Assembly (NCBI RefSeq): GCF_037031285.1 | Contig: NZ_JAYEZO010000001.1 | Span: 1,674,001 to 1,738,000 of the forward strand | Length of the DNA: 64,000 nt | Direction: 5' to 3' | DNA from: Halobellus sp. LT62 | Lineage (GTDB): Archaea; Halobacteriota; Halobacteria; Halobacteriales; Haloferacaceae | In this document: positions 41,759 through 50,362 of the stretch, piece by piece | Position numbering within the stretch: the stretch's first letter is position 1 | Layout of the letters: every line of letters starts with the position of its first letter | Notes under the pieces: generated by a model | What the model saw: only the letters and a program-made list of their open reading frames with translations | The model's database searches: none | What the model was told of the DNA's origin: nothing | Position numbers and translations under genes: made by a program

Positions 41759-41980
41759 TCAGCGGTGTTCGAGCGTGTCACTGATCGCGTTTGCCGAGGC
41801 GACGATGTAGGCTTCCCGATCGAACGCGTCCTCGTCGGCGGGGACGAACACGAACCGATCGCCGTCGCGGTACGAGACTCGGTGTGACTTCCATTCGGCG
41901 AGGTCGTATCCCAAATCCCGGACCGGGTCCGGATCGGCCGCGAGTCGCTTCCAACCGTCTGACGAGTACACGGGCGTCAC
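41759..41980 (-). CDS. 73-aa acidic protein of unknown function
   Basis: A small GTG-start gene one nt after the stop of the large beta-helix gene, hence in its operon. It encodes a mixed alpha/beta-looking polar protein (DGWKRLAADPDPVRDLGYDL, then GDRFVFVPADEDAFDREAYI) without signal peptide or membrane span, so it should stay in the cytoplasm. I do not recognise the family. The coupling to an exported protein gene is the main argument that it is real. Confidence 0.6.
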   Translation of the reverse strand: MTPVYSSDGWKRLAADPDPVRDLGYDLAEWKSHRVSYRDGDRFVFVPADEDAFDREAYIVASANAISDTLEHR

Positions 41981-41981
41981 C

Positions 41982-43958
41982 TCACTGCCCGTCGATGGTG
42001 ACGGCCGCGGAACCGTCGAACTCGATTTCGACGATCTGACCGGTGTAGCGGTATCCGTCTATGCCTTTGCTGAGAACGCCCTCGACGGTGTCGCCGTTGA
42101 CGTAATCTTCGAGGTTGTCGATGCGGGTGTCCTCGGGGTTCGTGCTGATCGAGGAGTCTCGCGTGACCTCGCCGGAAACCCGGAAGGTGTACGTCGCGAT
42201 CCCGTCGGCGGTCGTGCCGTCGAAGACGACGGTCTTCTCGCGGGACTGAGCCGGCTCGTCGCCGCCCGAATCGGAGTCGTCCGATCCCGACGGTTCCTCG
42301 TCGCTGTCATCGCCCGAGTTATCCTCCGGCGGCTCGGCCGCCAGCAGGTCCTCCGTCGTCACCTCTTCGCCGTCGGCGAGCAGCGTCATCTGGTTGACGT
42401 CGCCCGACGCGGAGAAGTTCTCCATCGCGCCCTCGTAGTAGAAGGCGTCGCCGCTGGCGCTGCCGCCGCCGGTCGATCCGGTCGCCGTCCACGTGCCGTC
42501 GCCGTTTTCGACGGCCTCGTCGACGGGATCCGCCGTGTCCGCGCTGTACTGGCTGCGGTCGTACAGGGGCTCGATTTCGCCGGTCGTGGTGAACTCGTAG
42601 TCGACGCCGTCGGAGTTCCGCGAGAGGACGACGAGCTCCGTGCCGTCGGTTCCGACCGGCGTCTCCGATCCGGACGAATCGTCCGAACTGTTGGAGTCCG
42701 AGTCGTTCGATCCGGAATCGCTCGAATCGTCTCCGTCCGAGCCGTTCGACCCGTCGTCCGAGCCGTCGGAGTCGTCTCCGCCGGGGTCGGTCGAGCCGTC
42801 GGAGCCGCCGTCAGTCGAGTTGTCGTCGCCCGAGCCGTCGTCGGTCGAACCGCCGCTACCGGCACTGTCCTCGCCCTGCGGGTCGTCGCCGGTCGGAACG
42901 GGACAGTCGTCGCCGACGCAGACGCCGTCGAAGTTCGACGGGTACTCGAGGTCACCGTCGCCGGTGATCGAAACGTTCTCGGCGCTCCAGCTGCCCGCCG
43001 CGCCCTTATCGTGGATCGCCGCCGTTCCGGTGTTGTTCTCGATGAGCGTGTTTCGGATCGTCCCGCTTCCGCCCGAGGCTCCGTCGTGGAGCTCGATCGG
43101 CGCGCCCGCGCCCTCGTAGGAGTGAATGACTTCACAGCCTTCGATCGTGATGTTATCTCCGGGCTCTCGGATGCGGATACCGCGCATATTGACGTCCCCG
43201 CCCTCGTCGATCGTCGGCGGGCTGCCGTCGTTGAGCACGAGGCAGTTCCGGGCCACGCTGTCGGTGGAGCCGAGTCGGATGCCGGTGATATTGTTGTTGT
43301 GCAGGAAACAGTTCTCGACGATCACTTGCCCCCCCGCACCGCCGTCCTGTCCGGGGCCGTCCGCGTAGATGCCGTTGTTCGAGAAATCGGCGATGTAACA
43401 GTTGCGGATCTCGACCACGCCGGCGTGGCCCCCGGGGACGTAGAACGCGCGCGCGTCGCCGGGATCGACGTTCCCGTCGGGCAGGTTGAAGTTGTCGATC
43501 AGAACGTGTCCGTCAGACTGGGCTTCGAGCCGGAAGCGCGTCTTCTCGGGACCGGATTCGCCCCGGAGCGTGAGGTTTCGGACCTCCACGACGCCGCTTT
43601 CGGCCTCGATGGTCTCGCCGTACGCGCCCGCCTCGTTCGTGAGGATCACCTCGCCCTCGCCGACGACGGCGGCGTCGCTGCGCGTGCCGTCGAACCCGGA
43701 ACCGTGGTATTCGTACTCGCCCTCGGGAATCCGGACTTCCACGCCGCTCTCGAAGTACTCCTCGAGGTAGTCGTCGATGACGTCGCCGTCGGTCAGCCCC
43801 TGTTCGCCGAGGTTGACGACGGAGTCGGTCTCCGCGGACTGTGCGACCGCACTCCCCGTTATCGAGGCCATACCGACGGCCCCACCGAGAAGCTTCAGGT
43901 ACGATCGTCGACCGACACCCGAACTCGCTTCGTCGTTTCCGTTATGGCTGTTTGCCAT
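41982..43958 (-). CDS. large Tat-exported beta-helix protein with Asp/Ser-rich linker
   Basis: A 658-aa secreted protein. The Tat signal GRRSYLKLLGGAVGM is cleaved near SAVAQ. A short VVNLGEQGLTDGDVIDDYL-type opening precedes beta-helix coils to about residue 350 (FSNNGIYADG, VENCFLHNNNITGIRLG). An Asp/Ser/Gly-rich linker of about 75 residues comes next, followed by two copies of a beta-module common at the C-terminus of haloarchaeal exported proteins: LVVLSRNSDGVDYEFTTTG and KTVVFDGTTADGIATYTF, each ending in an F-x-G-x-A-type strand. The linker probably keeps the coils and modules apart. It is the most divergent of the four paralogues. Confidence 0.85.
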   Translation of the reverse strand: MANSHNGNDEASSGVGRRSYLKLLGGAVGMASITGSAVAQSAETDSVVNLGEQGLTDGDVIDDYLEEYFESGVEVRIPEGEYEYHGSGFDGTRSDAAVVGEGEVILTNEAGAYGETIEAESGVVEVRNLTLRGESGPEKTRFRLEAQSDGHVLIDNFNLPDGNVDPGDARAFYVPGGHAGVVEIRNCYIADFSNNGIYADGPGQDGGAGGQVIVENCFLHNNNITGIRLGSTDSVARNCLVLNDGSPPTIDEGGDVNMRGIRIREPGDNITIEGCEVIHSYEGAGAPIELHDGASGGSGTIRNTLIENNTGTAAIHDKGAAGSWSAENVSITGDGDLEYPSNFDGVCVGDDCPVPTGDDPQGEDSAGSGGSTDDGSGDDNSTDGGSDGSTDPGGDDSDGSDDGSNGSDGDDSSDSGSNDSDSNSSDDSSGSETPVGTDGTELVVLSRNSDGVDYEFTTTGEIEPLYDRSQYSADTADPVDEAVENGDGTWTATGSTGGGSASGDAFYYEGAMENFSASGDVNQMTLLADGEEVTTEDLLAAEPPEDNSGDDSDEEPSGSDDSDSGGDEPAQSREKTVVFDGTTADGIATYTFRVSGEVTRDSSISTNPEDTRIDNLEDYVNGDTVEGVLSKGIDGYRYTGQIVEIEFDGSAAVTIDGQ

Positions 43959-44588
43959 ATCCGGGTAGAGTGCGATTACCGAAAAGAGCGTTTTTGTGGG
44001 TTCGTTGGACGAACGAGTAAGCTGTTCTTACTTGCGTAATCGATATTTAACGGATAGTTATTGATTGCTTACGAGTGGTTATGGACTGGCTGTGTCTGGC
44101 CGTAATATCTGCCTACTGGGCGCGCGCGACAAATCGTCGAAGTAGGATTCGATTACGGAGCCGATACACGACGCCCTGAGAGAGACAGCGTATTCCGGGT
44201 CGGTCTCATACAAAGAGATCGGGAGTAGGACCGCCATACGCCGTGTGGCGCGCGAAGACGTTGAATAAGGAGGGAAAAGAGGGACGTGGTACGAGGTGTG
44301 AGAGTCCGAACCCGCCGTCACTCGGTCACCGGTAAGAAGAGTGATTCGAGCGTTAGGAGCCGACTACTAGGCCGATTTCGGTCTCATCAGGGAGAACTAG
44401 TACCGAAGTCGGGATCGCGGCCAGCGCGATCTCGCGACGTCGGCGACGACTCACAACAGTTGGTGGGCGCTGATTGGGGAGTGCCCGGAGAAGCGGGGAT
44501 TTCTCACGACGCCGCTGCGTTCGAGAGCGCCTTCGAGATGAGGGTTGAGACGTCGAGGTCGAAAGCGACAGCCACTGCCGGAGGAGAA
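43959..44588. other. intergenic region without convincing genes
   Basis: A 630-nt gap between two minus-strand genes. Near 44030-44075 it is A/T-rich (TAATCGATATTTAACGG), the best candidate for the promoter of the beta-helix gene, though about 75 nt upstream. Short open frames such as 44079-44321 (minus) have poor composition and no context. No RNA gene or repeat was recognised. Confidence 0.5.
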
Positions 44589-45692
44589 TCAGTCTTGGGC
44601 GGCTTCCGCGGCTATCGCCTCGTCTTCGGTCGCGACGCTCTCTCTGATCTCCTCCATCAGAGCGATCGTCCACCGCGCCTCTTCGAGTGGGACCGCCGGA
44701 TCGTCGCCGGTGAGGAGCGCTTCGGCCTCGCGGTCGAGCTGGTAGTACAGCGAATCGAGCGCTGTCGCGACCTCCCAGCTGTCGTCGCGCGACCGCCGGA
44801 GGACCGATACGGCGTTCTCGACGGTGCCGGTGAATCGGTCGACGGCCTGATCGACGTTGTTCAGCGCGCGGCCGGCTGCCGAACCCTTGTAGTCGCGGTC
44901 GAACTCGACGAGCGTCTGTGAGACCACATCGGCCGCGAACGACGTCTCGGTCCCATGAACGTAGAGCACGCGGATCGGGATCGTCCCCGAGAGCATCGTG
45001 ACGTTGCAGACCACGCCGTCGTCGGTGACGTACCCGACCTGTGCGCCGTCGTATCCGAACGACTGCTCGTACTCGCCGCACAGCGCCGTGTGTGACGATA
45101 CCCGGGAGCGGTCGTCCGGATACCCGCCGACGCGAAGGCCGAGATACAGCGGGTGCGGGAGCCCCTCCTCGAACTCGCCGCCGAGCAGATCGAACGCCCA
45201 GCTGCCGCGGTTGGGCGTGTCCGGCGGCGTCGACCCGGTGTACTGGAGGTCGATTCCACGCATCTCCCCGAGATCACCCCGATCGATGCGGTCGCGCAGC
45301 TTCCTGATGACCGGATCGAACACGTGATTGTGAACCACGGAAACAGAGACATCGGCTTCACGCGCGGCCGTCGCCAGTTCCTCCACTTCGCTGACCGTTT
45401 CCGCGACGGGCTTTTCGATGAGGACCGGAACGCCCGCGTCGATCGCTTCGAGCGCGATCGGTACGTGGGTCGCGACGGGCGTACAGACGTGCACCCAGTC
45501 GAGATCCGCCTCCTCGAACAGCGAAGTCGTATCGTAGTACGCCTTGACTCCGTACTTCACTGCTTTCTCGCGGGCGCGTTCCTCGTCGCGGTCGCAGATC
45601 GCGACGAGATCGGTCCGCGGATTCTTTTCGAGTCCAGAGAGGTGCCGTTCGGAGACGACACCCGCACCAACTACCGCCGAACGTAGCGTCAT
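44589..45692 (-). CDS. Gfo/Idh/MocA-family oxidoreductase
   Basis: A 367-aa NAD(P)-dependent dehydrogenase, expected to oxidise or reduce a sugar or sugar nucleotide. The N-terminal Rossmann motif is AVVGAGVVSERHL and the conserved EKP is at residues 93-95 (VLIEKPVAETV). The second domain contains VVHNHVFDPVIRKL. The C-terminal half is less typical. I placed the start at the ATG at 45692 because the family N-terminus begins there and a TATA-like CTTCATAACTATTG lies about 25-38 nt upstream. It is one of three paralogues in the right arm and follows an MBL-fold gene. Confidence 0.87.
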   Translation of the reverse strand: MTLRSAVVGAGVVSERHLSGLEKNPRTDLVAICDRDEERAREKAVKYGVKAYYDTTSLFEEADLDWVHVCTPVATHVPIALEAIDAGVPVLIEKPVAETVSEVEELATAAREADVSVSVVHNHVFDPVIRKLRDRIDRGDLGEMRGIDLQYTGSTPPDTPNRGSWAFDLLGGEFEEGLPHPLYLGLRVGGYPDDRSRVSSHTALCGEYEQSFGYDGAQVGYVTDDGVVCNVTMLSGTIPIRVLYVHGTETSFAADVVSQTLVEFDRDYKGSAAGRALNNVDQAVDRFTGTVENAVSVLRRSRDDSWEVATALDSLYYQLDREAEALLTGDDPAVPLEEARWTIALMEEIRESVATEDEAIAAEAAQD

Positions 45693-45717
45693 CAGTAAGA
45701 GGGGGTCGAGGAAGCTC

Positions 45718-45730
45718 AATAGTTATGAAG
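45718..45730 (-). promoter_or_regulatory. TATA-like box for the Gfo/Idh gene
   Basis: Minus-strand CTTCATAACTATTG spans about 45718-45731 and contains CATAAC, 26-35 nt upstream of the ATG at 45692. Confidence 0.4.
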
Positions 45731-45803
45731 CGCCAAACGTCCGATCGGCGGCGTCGCGAGGAGACTTGTCACCGGTCCCGTCGAGCACTCACTCCCGAGT
45801 GAC

Positions 45804-47150
45804 TCACGCGTGGAACGAGCCCAAGCAGTTGTACAGCTGCCGCTCGTAGATGTCGGGCTGCTTGCTGATGCCGAGATGCGAGCCGATCTTCGCGTCCGCC
45901 CAGTGGACCGCGTCGGGCCCCGAGAGGAGCCGACCGAGGAGCCGCGGATCGAGCTCGAACTTCACGTAGCCGTCGTACGTCGACAGGTCGGGATCCGTGA
46001 CGAAGTCGTACCCGTCACCGGTGAACGAGAGTTCGACGTACTCCTCGGGCGCGAGGCCGATCAGCACGGTAGTTTCGGTCTCGTAGCCGAGCTGTTTGCG
46101 CTTGCGCTCGAACCGCTCGAACGCGGGTCGGACCTGTTCGCGTAGCTCCGAGACGTCGGGGATCGGGTCGCGTTCGTACGTGAACGTACGGTTCGCCAGT
46201 TCCGCCTCGATATACTCGCGTTTGGCGGCCTGATCGACCGGTTCGTACGGCTTCGAGACGCGACCGGCGGCGAGATCGAGGTGTTCGCCCGAGTTGAGGA
46301 AGACGCACCGGTGTTCGTCGGGATCGACGTGCGCTTCGAACCATTCCAGCGCCTCGATCCGCGGCGGGTTCGCCGTATAGCGGTTGAGCGGAGCGAGCCG
46401 ACCGGCCAAGACGTACTCGCCGGCGAACGGCATGTAGTAGTCGGGGTCGAACAAATCGATGAACTCGGTCGCGAGCTCGTGTTTCTCCTCGATCACGTCA
46501 TCGCGTGCCCGCAGCTTCTCCTCGTGGGTGTAATCCTCCATACACTGCGGGTAGAACTGCGCGGCGCTGTACTGGTGACACACCAAGTCGATGTTGCCGT
46601 ACCCCTCTTTGACCTGTCGCATACTCCGTTCGACCATCGGGTACGGGCAGTCGTTCATATTGACGACGGTGTACTCCCCGTCGTCGAACACCGCGAGCGA
46701 GTCGACCTGCGTCGAGCCGAGTTCGGGGTTCTCTTCGACCCACGAACAGCCGAAGTAGTTGCCGCACACCTCCGGATCGCAGGCGTCGGCCGCGAGGATG
46801 TTGACGTGGAGGTCGCCCGCGAGGTGCGTCCGGCTGTTGTGATCGAGTTCGATCACCTCGAATCCGAGCGCGGAGATCTCGTCTTTCAGGTAGTCCCAGC
46901 GGTAGTCGTGGATCAACACCGGGATCTCCGTGTTCAGTCGGCGAAGCGTCGCGGGGTCGAAGTGATCGGGATGAATGTGCGAGATGTAGATGTAATCGAC
47001 GTGATCGAAATCCTCCGGGTCGACGTCGAGCGGCGGATAGTGACACCACGATCCCTCGAACGCGCCGTCGACGAGCCACGGATCGCACAACACCGACGCG
47101 CCCTCGGTTTCGACGACGATCGCAGCGGAGCTGAGGTACGTAACCTGCAT
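45804..47150 (-). CDS. metallo-beta-lactamase-fold protein (CMAH/UlaG-like)
   Basis: A 448-aa MBL-fold protein. The metal motif is IYISHIHPDHFD, giving His58, His60, Asp62 and His63. LCDPWLVDGAF precedes it and YMPFAGEYVLAG lies near residue 245. The long form with this spacing resembles the family that includes CMP-N-acetylneuraminate hydroxylase but without a Rieske domain. It lies between a Gfo/Idh gene and a GT2 gene, so it may act on a nucleotide sugar or glycan. No published function can be assigned from the sequence. A TATA-like GATATTAAGTA (minus strand TACTTAATATC) is 24-34 nt upstream. Confidence 0.8.
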   Translation of the reverse strand: MQVTYLSSAAIVVETEGASVLCDPWLVDGAFEGSWCHYPPLDVDPEDFDHVDYIYISHIHPDHFDPATLRRLNTEIPVLIHDYRWDYLKDEISALGFEVIELDHNSRTHLAGDLHVNILAADACDPEVCGNYFGCSWVEENPELGSTQVDSLAVFDDGEYTVVNMNDCPYPMVERSMRQVKEGYGNIDLVCHQYSAAQFYPQCMEDYTHEEKLRARDDVIEEKHELATEFIDLFDPDYYMPFAGEYVLAGRLAPLNRYTANPPRIEALEWFEAHVDPDEHRCVFLNSGEHLDLAAGRVSKPYEPVDQAAKREYIEAELANRTFTYERDPIPDVSELREQVRPAFERFERKRKQLGYETETTVLIGLAPEEYVELSFTGDGYDFVTDPDLSTYDGYVKFELDPRLLGRLLSGPDAVHWADAKIGSHLGISKQPDIYERQLYNCLGSFHA

Positions 47151-47173
47151 ACGATTCGGCGTCCGACAGGGAC

Positions 47174-47184
47174 GATATTAAGTA
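47174..47184 (-). promoter_or_regulatory. TATA-like box for the MBL-fold gene
   Basis: Minus-strand TACTTAATATC, 24-34 nt before the ATG at 47150, typical of a leaderless promoter. A second A/T element, TAATAAC at 47209-47215, is further upstream. Confidence 0.45.
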
Positions 47185-47327
47185 CCGACCGGTTACGAGA
47201 AGCGACGGTAATAACGTCCGACTACCCGAGCGGGTGGGTGCGCGTCATCGAACGTGGGGAGACGTTACCGACAGATTGGGACGGTTCACGCGAGTCTCTG
47301 AGCGACGCACGCCTCGCCCGGAGCCGA

Positions 47328-48473
47328 TCACTCCTCGATGCGCCGTTCCTTGTCCGCGTTCTCCTCGAGGTCGAATATCATCGCGAGAATCATCGCGATC
47401 CACCCGATCGCGATCAACAGAACGCCGGACGTCGAATCCCCGCTCGTAGATGCCGAGTCGCCGCTCTCATCCGATCCCCGTCCACGGATTCGTGACTGCA
47501 CAGCGCGCAGCAGAAACGCCGATCCGTAGGCGGTCGCACTCGCGCCGACGCCGTAGAGGAGAACCAGCGGGTGAAATCGGCGAACGAGGTACTTCACGCG
47601 GAGTCGCCAGAGGAAGTCGCGCAGCAGCATCGCGGAGACGCGGGGGATGTACGTGTGATACCGGATGCTGCTGGTCTCGTCGCCGTAGTTGGCCCGCCGG
47701 GGCACATCGCCGACCCGAAGGTCGGCCACGTTCAACCGGACGAGGAGGTCGTTACAGTAGCCGTAATCCTCGTACATCCGGTCGATGTCGACCGCTTCCA
47801 AGGCCTCTCGCGAAATCGCGGTATAGCCGTTCTGGGGGTCCATCGTCCGCCAGTAGCCGCTCGCGACCTTGGTCAGGAAGGTGAGAATCCAGTTCCCGAA
47901 CAGCCGCCACGTCGGCATCGTCTCCCGGAACTCCCGGTTGAGGAGCCGGTTCCCTTTCGTGTAGTCGACGGTTCCCTCAACGATCGGGTCCACGTACTTC
48001 GGGAGTTCCTCGGGGCGCATCTGCCCGTCGCCGCCCATCACCGCGACGACGTCGATCTCGTCTCGGAGGGCGTGCTGATAGCCGGTCTTTATCGCGCCCC
48101 CGACGCCCCGGTTGCGCTCGTGCTGAATGGGGCAGATCCGATCCTGAAAGGCCAGGGTGTCCTCGACGGTCCCGTTCGGGGCGTCTCGGTAGTCCGTACT
48201 GACGGTGCCGCCGTCGCTTCGATGGTCGTTCGGGGCCGAGTGCCCCGCACCCTCGTCGTTCGCGCGGCCGATCTCGCTTGGGTCGTCGTCCGCATCCGCG
48301 GCGTTGACGCGTTCGGCGACCGACAGTATCTCCTCCCACGTTCCGTCGGTCGAGCAGTCGTCGATCACGTACGCGCGGTCGACGAACGGCGGAAGCGTCT
48401 CGATCACCCTGCCGACGAGTCCCTCCTCGTTGTACGCCGGGACGACGACGCCGACGACGTTATCCTTGTACAT
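47328..48473 (-). CDS. GT2-family glycosyltransferase, paralogue of 3928-4962
   Basis: A 381-aa GT-A enzyme with VVVPAYNEEGLVG, VIDDCSTDGTW, RNRGVGGAIKTGYQHAL, GGDGQMRPEELPK and YWRTMDPQNGYTAIS, colinear with the left-arm GT2. It differs by about 40 extra polar residues around residues 60-100, between the nucleotide-binding strand and the acceptor region, rich in Asp, Asn and Gly. Two hydrophobic segments near the C-terminus should anchor it. Polyprenyl-phosphate-sugar synthesis or chain extension is the likely role. It is transcribed from its own promoter (CATAACGATA, 48511-48520). Confidence 0.88.
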   Translation of the reverse strand: MYKDNVVGVVVPAYNEEGLVGRVIETLPPFVDRAYVIDDCSTDGTWEEILSVAERVNAADADDDPSEIGRANDEGAGHSAPNDHRSDGGTVSTDYRDAPNGTVEDTLAFQDRICPIQHERNRGVGGAIKTGYQHALRDEIDVVAVMGGDGQMRPEELPKYVDPIVEGTVDYTKGNRLLNREFRETMPTWRLFGNWILTFLTKVASGYWRTMDPQNGYTAISREALEAVDIDRMYEDYGYCNDLLVRLNVADLRVGDVPRRANYGDETSSIRYHTYIPRVSAMLLRDFLWRLRVKYLVRRFHPLVLLYGVGASATAYGSAFLLRAVQSRIRGRGSDESGDSASTSGDSTSGVLLIAIGWIAMILAMIFDLEENADKERRIEE

Positions 48474-48587
48474 AGCTGTGAGATCCGTTCTCGGGTACTT
48501 CGCACCGGCCTATCGTTATGCGCACTCAACGGAGTCGCACCCCCGTAACGAGTCTATACCTTAGTATCTCGGCGGGCGTCGCAGCGT

Positions 48588-49115
48588 ATGAGTACTGAAA
48601 CAACTGGGGAAGCGGATACGACGGACCTACCGCGCGTGATCGAGAACTGCCGCTTCGGCGACGGCACCGAGGTCGCTCCCTTTGCCGTACTCTCCGACTG
48701 CAGGTTCGGACGCGACTGTCGGGTGTGGCGCTTCGTCAACTGTTACGGGGCGACGTTCGGCGACGAGGTAATGATCGGTTCCTTTGTCGAAGTCCAATCG
48801 GACGTCGTCGTCGGCGACCGGACGCGAATCCAATCGCACGCGTTCGTCCCCTCGCTGACCGAACTCGGCGACGACGTCTTCTTCAGTCACGGCGCGGCGA
48901 TCGTGAACGACGTCTACCCGCCGAGCGGCGATTCCGGGAAGTGGGAGGAGACTGCCGTCGGCGACGGTGCCGTGATCGGAACCAACGCGACGCTGTTGCC
49001 CGTCGAGGTCGGCGAGAACGCGCTGGTCGGTGCGGGGGCCGTGGTGACCGAAGACGTTCCGCCGAACGCGATCGTCGCCGGAAACCCGGCCGAGGTCGTC
49101 GGCTATCGAGAGTAG
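48588..49115 (+). CDS. left-handed beta-helix (hexapeptide) acyltransferase
   Basis: A 175-aa hexapeptide-repeat acyltransferase, most like the WbpD/WlbB group that acetylates UDP-2-acetamido-3-amino-uronates. Repeats such as FGDEVMIGSFVEVQS and VVVGDRTRIQSHAF are followed by FFSHGAAIVNDVYPPSG and the C-terminal block VGENALVGAGAVVTEDVPPN plus VAGNPAEVVGY. A short N-terminal tail precedes. It is divergent from the GT2 gene and convergent with a Gfo/Idh gene, which would supply the 3-keto substrate for the aminotransferase preceding it in that pathway. Confidence 0.87.
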   Translation: MSTETTGEADTTDLPRVIENCRFGDGTEVAPFAVLSDCRFGRDCRVWRFVNCYGATFGDEVMIGSFVEVQSDVVVGDRTRIQSHAFVPSLTELGDDVFFSHGAAIVNDVYPPSGDSGKWEETAVGDGAVIGTNATLLPVEVGENALVGAGAVVTEDVPPNAIVAGNPAEVVGYRE

Positions 49116-49170
49116 CGGGAGTCAGAATCGGGGCCGTGCTGTCGTCGGTGAACGCCCTTCGCAGACGACG

Positions 49171-50199
49171 CTACTCGTGAGAAACGCGTCCGCGAGCGGG
49201 CCGCGACCCCGCCGACTCGACCCGGAGCGTCTCGTTTCGGTCTGCCGATCGCTCCGCGAGCTCCAGCAGATCGACCGCGTGCGCGCCGACGCTGCCCGGC
49301 GCACTCAGCGTCGATCGACCCTGCGAGGCGGCGACGAACTCCTCGACCTCGGCGCGGAGCGGTTCCGTCTTCGGAGTCTCATACACCTGCTTTCCCTCTT
49401 CGCGCGCGTTGAGCGAACCGTCGCGCTCGACGATCCGACTGTCGTACAGTTCGAGGACGGTGTCGTCGAGGTAGTCGATGTACGCGGACTTCTCGGAGCC
49501 GACGACGACGAGATCCCGGCGTTTGCCGAACACGGGGACCTGCCACGACTCGTTGATGACGCTCGTTGCGCCGTCGTATTCGAGCACCACCGTCGCCGTC
49601 TCGTCGATGCCCTCGCGCACGATCGAGTCCGTCGAGCAGAAGAGCCACTCCGGGTGATCGTCGAGGAGGTAATTCGAGATATCGACGTCGTGAACGGCCA
49701 GCGAGTACAGCACGCCGGTCGTCGCTCGCGGCGTCCGAAAGGAGAACCGGTTCGTCGCGAGATACTTCACGCGTCCGAGTTCGCCGCGGTCGATACGCCG
49801 CTTCAACTCACAGAGTGCGGGATGATGTCGGAAGATGTGTCCGACCGCGAGCGTTCGATCCTCCTCGTCCGCCGTGGAGACGAGGTCCCACGCCTCGGTG
49901 CTGTCGAGCGCGAGCGGCTTCTCGACGAGGGCGTCGACCCCGTCGCGGAGCAGCGTCGTCGCGATCTCGTGGTGCGTCGTCGACGGCGTCGAGACGGTCG
50001 CCGCGTCGACGCCGAGCGATGCGAGCTCCGCGTAGTCGGTGGCCGCCCGGACGCCGTAACTCTCCGCGAGCTCCGTGACTCGCGACTCGTCGACGTCGCA
50101 CAGGACGACCTCGTCGATCACTCCTTCCTCGGCCAGTTCTGCGGCCACGCGGGCGTGATTGCTTCCCCAGTAGCCGGTTCCGATGACGGCGTAGTGCAT
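49171..50199 (-). CDS. Gfo/Idh/MocA-family sugar-nucleotide 3-dehydrogenase candidate
   Basis: A 342-aa NAD-dependent enzyme with Rossmann motif VIGTGYWGSNHARVA, the EKP at residues 93-95 (LVEKPLALDS), and VGHIFRHHPALCELKRRID typical of the subfamily related to UDP-N-acetylglucosaminuronate 3-dehydrogenases. I placed the start at the ATG at 50199, where the motif begins and a GATTGTAATGGG element (minus strand CCCATTACAATC) lies 25-36 nt upstream. It follows the DegT aminotransferase gene on the same strand with 163 nt between them, suggesting co-function. Confidence 0.9.
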   Translation of the reverse strand: MHYAVIGTGYWGSNHARVAAELAEEGVIDEVVLCDVDESRVTELAESYGVRAATDYAELASLGVDAATVSTPSTTHHEIATTLLRDGVDALVEKPLALDSTEAWDLVSTADEEDRTLAVGHIFRHHPALCELKRRIDRGELGRVKYLATNRFSFRTPRATTGVLYSLAVHDVDISNYLLDDHPEWLFCSTDSIVREGIDETATVVLEYDGATSVINESWQVPVFGKRRDLVVVGSEKSAYIDYLDDTVLELYDSRIVERDGSLNAREEGKQVYETPKTEPLRAEVEEFVAASQGRSTLSAPGSVGAHAVDLLELAERSADRNETLRVESAGSRPARGRVSHE

Positions 50200-50223
50200 C
50201 GGCGGGAACTCCGCTCGAACGGT

Positions 50224-50235
50224 GATTGTAATGGG
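50224..50235 (-). promoter_or_regulatory. CCCATTACAATC promoter motif
   Basis: The minus-strand 12-mer CCCATTACAATC ends 25 nt before the start at 50199. The identical 12-mer stands at the same distance before the aminotransferase gene (51485-51496). Confidence 0.55.
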
Positions 50236-50362
50236 GAATGTACCCGATGTGGTCGGATGCGCGACAGCGAACGGACGGATAGGGCACGACTTACGGAACG
50301 TTGGACGTACAGGATGGGGTAGGGACCGGACGCACTCGATGACGCTCGGACGGCGGTCGGGG

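Noticed and set aside
44079-44321. 80-aa minus-strand frame in the 43959-44588 gap
   Set aside because: Composition is not acidic, there is no upstream TATA-like element at the right distance and no recognisable domain.
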